Assembly (NCBI GenBank): GCA_012838915.1
Contig: DUOI01000045.1
Coordinates: 1-32,443, forward strand
Origin: Clostridiales bacterium
Lineage (GTDB): Bacteria > Bacillota > Clostridia > Caldicoprobacterales > DTU083
Direction of reading: 5' to 3'
Length of the DNA stretch: 32,443 bases
Under the pieces are notes generated by a model that saw nothing but the letters and a program-made list of their open reading frames with translations, was not told where the DNA came from and did not search any database. Positions 25,787 through 32,443 of the stretch are shown here, piece by piece. The first letter of the stretch is position 1; each line of letters starts with the position of its first letter. The position numbers were made by a program, and so were the translations under genes.

Positions 25787-25818
25787 AAGACTTTGTAAAT
25801 TTACAAAGTCTTTTTTTT
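25787..25818 (+). terminator. Terminator of the NQR operon
   Basis: A perfect 26-bp palindrome (25787-25812) ends in a T8 run (25811-25818). Confidence 0.92.
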
Positions 25819-25885
25819 ATGTTAATATGTCACTATTAATTAATAACTCATGTCCCTGGCATATTAATGAAAGAGGTGTTTGCAT

Positions 25886-26539
25886 TTGAATACCGCCTTA
25901 AAGCTGATAACCTTTCTGGCAAGAAAACTAGTTGGTATAGCAGTAATTATCCTGCTCATTGTTTTGGCAACCTTCATTGCATACGACATGGCAAATATAT
26001 ATGTTGTAGTGAATGACGGCCTTTCTCAAAGAGCGGAGATAGCTATCCAAGGCGAAGACCCTGCCAGCTTGCATCGTTTTTTTACATTAAAGCATCTGAA
26101 TTCAGATTCAATTTTCCATAGTGATCAGTTCAGAGATTATAATATTCAGGATTATAATTATGAATTAAAGGTTAAAAAATTGTGGGTTTGGCCCTGGGAA
26201 TCGGAAACAGAAATGATTGTTGAAGAATCCATACCGGAGTCCTCATGGAAATTTTCCATTACCGAAGAGTTTCGGGAAAGGCTGATTGCCGCTCAAATGC
26301 CTAAGCAGCAAGAGGAAGAAGGAGACAGTGAAGGAGAAGGTGCTGAGGGAGCTGCTGAGGAAGGCAGTGAAGGGGAAGACACGGAGCAGGAAACCCAGGA
26401 AATTGAATTGGATATCCCGACTCCCTATTGGCAGAACGGGGAAAAAGTAATTGAATTGCGTAAGGAAGAAGGTCAGTGGAAGATAGACGGAATCGTATTT
26501 GTGAAAACCATTGAGCCGGAGCAGGAGGCATCGGATTGA
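25886..26539 (+). CDS. Membrane-anchored protein with an acidic low-complexity insert
   Basis: A 217-residue protein of unknown function. An N-terminal helix (about 11-33) follows a short basic stretch. The extracytoplasmic part has YELKVKKLWVWPWESETEMIVEE, then a Glu/Gly/Ser-rich disordered segment (about 138-170) and a final domain ending GEKVIELRKEEGQWKIDGIVFVK. The last part resembles the strand pattern of small lipoprotein-like domains, without a family I can name. The TTG at 25886 is chosen because AGAGGTG (25872-25878) is 7 nt away; a TTG at 25880 is too close. It stands alone between two terminators. Confidence 0.75.
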   Translation: MNTALKLITFLARKLVGIAVIILLIVLATFIAYDMANIYVVVNDGLSQRAEIAIQGEDPASLHRFFTLKHLNSDSIFHSDQFRDYNIQDYNYELKVKKLWVWPWESETEMIVEESIPESSWKFSITEEFRERLIAAQMPKQQEEEGDSEGEGAEGAAEEGSEGEDTEQETQEIELDIPTPYWQNGEKVIELRKEEGQWKIDGIVFVKTIEPEQEASD

Positions 26540-26566
26540 AAGGTAAATGCAACATTTTTGAATGAT

Positions 26567-26595
26567 TACCGGCTACATGCCGGTAGCTTTTTTTT
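26567..26595 (+). terminator. Terminator of the acidic membrane protein gene
   Basis: TACCGGC (26567-26573) pairs with GCCGGTA (26579-26585); the loop is TACAT and a GC plus T8 tail follows. Confidence 0.9.
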
Positions 26596-26725
26596 GCAAA
26601 TAAAATATACTCCTGGTTAACCTAAACATATCTATGATTCAGAATACAGAGCCCGTCCACTCAATCGGGATTATGATATATGTTAAACCTCAACATACCA
26701 ATACTCCTGGATAAGGAGGAAAAGA

Positions 26726-27703
26726 ATGAAAATTGGAGATCTCCTGGTAAAAAATCCCATATTCCTGGCTCCTATGGCAGGCATAACCGATCTTCCCTTT
26801 CGTCTGCTGTGCAGGGAGCAGGGCTGCGGGGTGGTTTTTACAGAAATGATCAGCGCTAAAGGGCTTTACTATCGCAACACTCGCACGCAGAACATGCTGG
26901 AAATCCATCCTGATGAGCATCCGATCGGGGTACAGATATTTGGATCGGAGCCTTTGCTTATGGCACGGATGGCGGAAAAGATATCGGAAACAAGTGCGGA
27001 TTTGATTGATATAAATATGGGCTGTCCTGCACCTAAAATTGTAAAAAACGGGGAGGGAAGCGCTTTACTTAAAAATCCCAGGCTGGTGGAGGAAATTGTA
27101 AGGGAAGTTTCCAGGGCGTCTGCCAAGCCGGTGACGATCAAGATTCGAAAAGGCTTTGATGAAAAATCAATCAATGGAGTGGAGATTGCCTTGATTGCTG
27201 AGCAGGCCGGCGCTGCTGCTGTTACAGTCCATGGCCGCACCCGTGAACAATTTTATTCAGGAACTGCCGACTGGAATATCATTAAGCAGGTTAAATCCAG
27301 GCTTTCCATTCCCGTCATCGGAAATGGAGACATTTTTTCTGCACAGGATGCTTTGCGCATGAAGGAGCAGACAGGATGCGACGGCATTATGGTAGCAAGG
27401 GGAGCGCAGGGCAACCCATGGCTTTTTCGGGATATAATCGCTCTCAGAGATACAGGTATAGTTCCGCAGCCTCCCAGTGCCCGGGAGAGAATTCAAACCG
27501 CGCTGCGTCATATGCACATGTTGATTCAAATAAAGGGTGAAAAGGTGGGTGTTTGTGAAATAAGGAAACATGTTTCATGGTACCTTAAAGGCTTAAAGGG
27601 TGCAGGTCAAATACGAAAGTTAATTAACACCATCTCCACTGCTTCTGAGATGGAGGATACACTCCTATCCTATCAGATTCAGCTGGAAAGTACGATTCAG
27701 TAA
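26726..27703 (+). CDS. dusB: tRNA-dihydrouridine synthase (DusB type)
   Basis: A 325-residue FMN enzyme that reduces uridines in the D-loop of tRNA. The TIM-barrel starts FLAPMAGITDLPFRLLCREQG. The catalytic Cys lies in DINMGCPAPKIVKNGEGSAL, the phosphate-binding loop in IPVIGNGDIFSAQDA, and VHGRTREQFYSGTADW is the DusB-type signature. GGAGG is 6-7 nt ahead of the ATG. Firmicutes commonly place dusB upstream of greA-lysS and an rRNA operon, which is the layout here. Confidence 0.95.
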   Translation: MKIGDLLVKNPIFLAPMAGITDLPFRLLCREQGCGVVFTEMISAKGLYYRNTRTQNMLEIHPDEHPIGVQIFGSEPLLMARMAEKISETSADLIDINMGCPAPKIVKNGEGSALLKNPRLVEEIVREVSRASAKPVTIKIRKGFDEKSINGVEIALIAEQAGAAAVTVHGRTREQFYSGTADWNIIKQVKSRLSIPVIGNGDIFSAQDALRMKEQTGCDGIMVARGAQGNPWLFRDIIALRDTGIVPQPPSARERIQTALRHMHMLIQIKGEKVGVCEIRKHVSWYLKGLKGAGQIRKLINTISTASEMEDTLLSYQIQLESTIQ

Positions 27704-27791
27704 TATCTTTCATTGAAAAAAATCCTGTATAGGAGTATTATAAAATAACAGTTATTGGACAATTTAATCTGCAGAAAAAAGAGGTTGGTCT

Positions 27792-28694
27792 ATGAAACGA
27801 ATCGTTAGTGTCAGCCTGGGGTCTTCTGCCCGGAATCACAGTGTTGTTATAAGAATAGGTGATGAGGACTACAGCATAGAACGGATTGGTACAGACGGAA
27901 GCTATGAAAAGGCTGTTGACCTGATACGAAAATTGGATGGCAAAGTTGATGCCTTTGGGATGGGCGGCATAAGCTTGTATCTTTACGGCAGAAATAATCG
28001 TCGTTATATTTTGCATTCCGCTGTTCCTATCCTGAAAGAGGCGCAAAAAACCCCCATGGCCGACGGGTCCGGACTGAAAAACACCCTGGAGCGAAATGTA
28101 GTTCAATTTTTAAAGGAAGATTTGAAAATTCCATTGGAGGAGAAAACCATATTGTTGGTTTGCGGCATGGAGCGGCTGGGGATGGCTGAAGCCTTTGCTC
28201 AAATGGGATGCAAAACTCTTTTTGGCGATTTGATATTTGCTCTCGGCATACCTATTGTCATCAAATCTCTGAAAGGCCTGCATAGGGCAGCTGCAATTCT
28301 GATGCCGTTAATCCAAAGGCTGCCCCTTAAAATGCTTTATCCCAGCGGGCAGAGTCAGGATGTCAATACTCCGAAATATAACAAAATATATGAACAGGCT
28401 GACATTATCGCAGGGGATTTTCTTTATATAAAGAAATATCTGCCTTTGTCCATAACGGGTAAAATCATTGTTACCAATACCGTCACTCTGCAGGATGTAG
28501 AGATGCTGCGTCAGCGTGGCGCAAAGCTATTGGTTACCTCAACGCCGGAGCTGGGTGGGCGTTCCTTTGGAACCAATGTAATGGAGGCATTGGCATCCGT
28601 ACTGCTTGGTAAGAGGCCGGAGGAAATTACCCCGGAAGAATATCAGAAGCTTTTGAATCAGGGCATTTTCCGTCATCGTGTGGTATATTTTTAG
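27792..28694 (+). CDS. Conserved protein of the family often labelled quinate 5-dehydrogenase
   Basis: A 300-residue cytoplasmic protein. The opening KRIVSVSLGSSARNHSVVIRIG and the GKVDAFGMGGISLYLYGRNNRRY segment match a conserved clostridial family that databases commonly name quinate 5-dehydrogenase; I know of no firm biochemical proof for that name. A glycine-rich LVCGMERLGMAEAFAQMG (about 117-134) resembles a nucleotide-binding turn. The C-terminal STPELGGRSFGTNVMEALASVLLG is also conserved in pattern. GAGGTTGG precedes the ATG. The next gene, 59 bp away, codes a protein with a Rossmann-like core, so the two probably act together. Confidence 0.7.
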   Translation: MKRIVSVSLGSSARNHSVVIRIGDEDYSIERIGTDGSYEKAVDLIRKLDGKVDAFGMGGISLYLYGRNNRRYILHSAVPILKEAQKTPMADGSGLKNTLERNVVQFLKEDLKIPLEEKTILLVCGMERLGMAEAFAQMGCKTLFGDLIFALGIPIVIKSLKGLHRAAAILMPLIQRLPLKMLYPSGQSQDVNTPKYNKIYEQADIIAGDFLYIKKYLPLSITGKIIVTNTVTLQDVEMLRQRGAKLLVTSTPELGGRSFGTNVMEALASVLLGKRPEEITPEEYQKLLNQGIFRHRVVYF

Positions 28695-28753
28695 TCTTTT
28701 GCTATATACATGGTATTGTAGTTCCTTATGATATCTTGCCGGGAGTATGGTAT

Positions 28754-29821
28754 ATGGAAAAATTCACGGTAATATTACATCCTGACGGCGGACGAAGGAT
28801 AATTGGAAGTCATCCTCTACTAAGGCGGTTGCCTGAAAAAGTAGCACAGAAGTGTCTGCCCTTCATGTCGGTACAGAAAACAGGTATGATTTTGGATTCC
28901 GAGAACCATGAGAATTTGGGCTGTCTCATAGATGTGCCCGGATTTTTTTTAAATTGGGATAAGCTGAAGGCTGAAAACAGATGCAGGATTTTGGCAGGCA
29001 TTGTACGCAGCATGAAAAGAATGGACGCTTCAGTACTCTGCTTCCCCTGGATGCATCAATATTTAAGACGCGATGAAATTCTTTTTCTAGAGAATGAGGG
29101 CATCATTTTATTGGATGGGTTTTACCATCGTCTGGCCGGTATGCTGTTGCTGGTAAAACAGCTGCTGGCCATCATGGCTGCGGATGTGCCGTATTTTGAA
29201 ATTGGTATCTGGGGAGCAGATACTGATATTGGGCAGACATGGGTAGAGGCTATAGCCGGGCAGGTGAATCGGATGTGCATCGGAGGACGGGATTTAAAAA
29301 CATTGCAAAGATTGGCAGATACCATGTTAAGAACTACAGGCTTAGCCTGCCAGGTAACCGACATACCGGAAGTTTGTCTGAGCGATAAAAATATAACGGT
29401 TTTAGCGGAGCCGGCTGAAACATCTTATTCTAAATTGAAGCCTTCCTTTCATTTTCAAACCATTAGAAACTCAGCGGTGTCTCATAGCCGCAACGGCGCA
29501 GCAGCAGATGATATACACCCGGATTACAATATAGAGCTGGCCTGGATGGCGCCGCCGCAGGATGTGGAGATACTACAGGAATTGGATCCCTGGGAAGAAC
29601 TCGGTGTATTGGATGGATTGTTTTATGCTGTCAGCAGGGTTTATCGGGAAGAGATTCGTTTTAACATAATTACGCTGGAACAGATAAAGAGGCTTCATGC
29701 CCTGTATGAATTGTATCCTGTCAAATTACTGGGATTTATCAGAGGGAGCAGGCGAATTCATTTTGACCGGTTTCGACGTGAATATTTCAAGCGCAGACAG
29801 GGAATTGTTAGAATTCAATAA
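28754..29821 (+). CDS. Unknown protein with a Rossmann-like segment
   Basis: A 355-residue cytoplasmic protein I cannot name. Residues 148-203 read as beta-alpha-beta: FEIGIWGADTDIG, a helix, RMCIGGRD, LQRLADTMLRTTGLACQVTD and ITVLAE. That resembles an NAD(P)-binding fold, though the turn (GADTDIG) departs from GxGxxG. The N-terminal 145 residues and the basic C-terminus (RGSRRIHFDRFRREYFKRRQG) show no known motif. The ATG at 28754 has GGGAG 8 nt upstream; a TTG at 28736 is less likely. It is paired with the quinate-dehydrogenase-like gene just upstream and separated from greA by a strong promoter. Confidence 0.72.
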   Translation: MEKFTVILHPDGGRRIIGSHPLLRRLPEKVAQKCLPFMSVQKTGMILDSENHENLGCLIDVPGFFLNWDKLKAENRCRILAGIVRSMKRMDASVLCFPWMHQYLRRDEILFLENEGIILLDGFYHRLAGMLLLVKQLLAIMAADVPYFEIGIWGADTDIGQTWVEAIAGQVNRMCIGGRDLKTLQRLADTMLRTTGLACQVTDIPEVCLSDKNITVLAEPAETSYSKLKPSFHFQTIRNSAVSHSRNGAAADDIHPDYNIELAWMAPPQDVEILQELDPWEELGVLDGLFYAVSRVYREEIRFNIITLEQIKRLHALYELYPVKLLGFIRGSRRIHFDRFRREYFKRRQGIVRIQ

Positions 29822-29826
29822 TATTC

Positions 29827-29855
29827 TTGACAAAAGATAGTACAGCAATTATAAT
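29827..29855 (+). promoter_or_regulatory. Perfect-consensus promoter of greA-lysS
   Basis: TTGACA (29827-29832), exactly 17 bp, TATAAT (29850-29855). Transcription would start near 29862, leaving a leader of about 165 nt. Confidence 0.85.
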
Positions 29856-29880
29856 AGTTCTGATTAAAATACGAGTATAA

Positions 29881-29914
29881 AGCACTGCACAGTGGCGAAT
29901 TGCGTAGCAGTGCT
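29881..29914 (+). other. Hairpin in the greA leader
   Basis: AGCACTGC (29881-29888) pairs with GCAGTGCT (29907-29914) over an 18-nt loop. The tail TCTTCATACTT is too broken for a strong terminator. Confidence 0.6.
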
Positions 29915-29954
29915 TCTTCATACTTAGGACATTTCCCATACATTGCCAAAGAAT

Positions 29955-29995
29955 AAAAATGATTTGGGGGCATATATTAGCAACATATCATTTTT
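29955..29995 (+). other. Second hairpin with T run in the greA leader
   Basis: AAAAATGAT (29955-29963) pairs with ATCATTTTT (29987-29995); the T run is part of the stem's 3' arm, so it could act as a weak attenuator. Confidence 0.4.
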
Positions 29996-30027
29996 GGTAT
30001 AGAATATTTGAAGGGGAGAATGGAAAT

Positions 30028-30504
30028 ATGACCAACAGGGAGACCATACTGACACCAGAAGGGGTTTTAAAATTAGAACAGGAACTGACTTATTTGAAGA
30101 CAGTTCGTCGCAGAGAAATTGCCTCTCGAATCAAACAAGCCATTGCTTTTGGAGATTTAAATGAAAACTCCGAATATGACGAAGCAAAAAATGAACAAGC
30201 TTTTGTGGAAGGTCGCATCATATTTCTTGAAAATATGTTGAGAAATGCAAGAATAATCGATGATGAGGATATTACTACTGATGTAGTGAGCATCGGTTCC
30301 ACTGTAAAGGTTTTGGATATGGAGTTTGATGAAGTTATTGAATATACAATAGTTGGTTCTGCGGAGGCAGATCCTTTCAAAAATAAAATTTCAAATGAGT
30401 CTCCTGTAGGGAGAAGTCTTATCGGGAAAACCAAGGGTGCAAAGGTGGAAGTGGCTATCCCCGATGGGGTAATTAAACTAAAGATACTGGAAATTAATAA
30501 ATAA
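30028..30504 (+). CDS. greA: Transcription elongation factor GreA
   Basis: A 158-residue factor that enters the RNA polymerase secondary channel and stimulates cleavage of backtracked RNA. The N-terminal coiled coil carries the acidic tip [17 protein letters not shown]; the C-terminal domain ends [23 protein letters not shown], all typical. The start at 30028 follows AAGGGGAG (30011-30018) by 9 nt; a frame-extended ATG at 29959 would add unrelated residues across the leader. lysS follows after 13 bp, forming a greA-lysS operon. Confidence 0.97.
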   Translation: MTNRETILTPEGVLKLEQELTYLKTVRRREIASRIKQAIAFGDLNENSEYDEAKNEQAFVEGRIIFLENMLRNARIIDDEDITTDVVSIGSTVKVLDMEFDEVIEYTIVGSAEADPFKNKISNESPVGRSLIGKTKGAKVEVAIPDGVIKLKILEINK

Positions 30505-30511
30505 AGGGTGA

Positions 30512-32032
<1,521 letters not shown>

Positions 32033-32215
32033 ATCGGAGTTTCCTTATAACTCCGGCTGATAAAAAGGCAGGTATCTACCTTACATAAGGACCTTTAACA
32101 GGTTATAGGAACAGACCTTTGAATACTGCGATATAACCGCCGTTATGATGTATCTATCCTGGTTCAGGGTTAACCTGGGCAAGAAATTAAAAAAGACTTG
32201 GAAGAAGGTAACACG

Positions 32216-32244
32216 TTGACACAGAAGAATGTATATGATAGTAT
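32216..32244 (+). promoter_or_regulatory. Upstream promoter of the rRNA operon (P1)
   Basis: TTGACA (32216-32221), 17-bp spacer, TAGTAT (32239-32244). An AACTCCT/AGGAGTT stem (32247-32253, 32296-32302) enclosing AGAAC/GTTCT follows. Confidence 0.5.
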
Positions 32245-32341
32245 ATAACTCCTGCCGAAGAACGAGCATTGTTCTAAACAATACACTTTTAGAGTAGGAG
32301 TTGTTTAGACGATAATGCAAATATTTGTCATAAAATATTTG

Positions 32342-32370
32342 TTGACAAACAAGACGGCATTTGATAAGAT
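32342..32370 (+). promoter_or_regulatory. Downstream promoter of the rRNA operon (P2)
   Basis: TTGACA (32342-32347), 17-bp spacer, TAAGAT (32365-32370). Confidence 0.7.
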
Positions 32371-32443
32371 ATAAAAGTCGCCGCCGAGAGCGGGGACGGG
32401 AATTGGTCCTTGAAAACTAAACAGTGTAGCAAATGGAGGACGG
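32371..32443 (+). other. rRNA operon leader, cut off by the window edge
   Basis: The sequence after P2 contains a CCGC/GCGG hairpin (32381-32384, 32390-32393) and the box GGTCCTTGAAAACTAAACAG, near identical to the leader and spacer element that precedes 16S and 23S rRNA in Firmicutes. No mature rRNA is reached. In Bacillus subtilis an rRNA operon likewise follows lysS. Confidence 0.75.

Noticed and set aside
29822-30027. T-box leader in front of greA-lysS
   Set aside because: No specifier-loop structure, no TGGNACCGCG-type T-box sequence and no proper terminator/antiterminator pair were seen.

Overview
The window looks like chromosomal core DNA of an anaerobic, endospore-forming member of the Clostridia (Firmicutes). 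The evidence is strong AGGAGG-type ribosome binding sites with some GTG and TTG starts, a Spo0E-type phosphatase gene, a sigma-H-type promoter in front of the hibernation factor gene, rubrerythrin, an NQR/RNF-type ion pump, a cobalamin riboswitch with an ECF S component, and the order dus - (two genes) - greA - lysS - rRNA operon. No insertion sequence, prophage gene, integrase or CRISPR array was seen.

Left part (1-5330): a probable structured RNA (1-365) leads into a small double zinc-ribbon protein. A gene-poor stretch follows with a cluster of DnaA-box-like sequences and a very AT-rich tract. Then come an amino-acid ABC importer (binding protein, permease, ATPase), a two-helix membrane protein, a convergent Spo0E-like gene, and the long-form ribosome hibernation factor (hpf/raiA) behind a sigma-H-type promoter.

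Centre (5346-18914): secA and prfB, the latter with its programmed +1 frameshift; gapA; a MATE exporter; tRNA-Ala(CGC); a lipoprotein serpin; a D-2-hydroxyacid dehydrogenase; a sugar ABC importer ordered ATPase-permease-binding protein; tRNA-Pro(GGG).

Right part (18918-32443): rubrerythrin and a cobalamin-riboswitch unit (anchored DUF4430 protein plus ECF S component) lie on the minus strand. Divergent from them is a six-gene operon coding NqrB/RnfD, NqrC/RnfG, NqrD/RnfE, NqrE/RnfA and NqrF, plus an unknown soluble protein, with no nqrA, rnfB or rnfC. An acidic-tailed membrane protein, a tRNA-dihydrouridine synthase, a quinate-dehydrogenase-like protein with a Rossmann-like partner, and greA-lysS behind a perfect-consensus promoter follow. 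The window ends inside the promoter and leader of what should be an rRNA operon.

The points most worth a second look are the NqrA-less NQR operon with its extra soluble gene, the B12-switched DUF4430/ECF pair, the structured RNA at the left edge, and the DnaA-box cluster. All calls rest on reading the sequence and on family knowledge; no database search was run.
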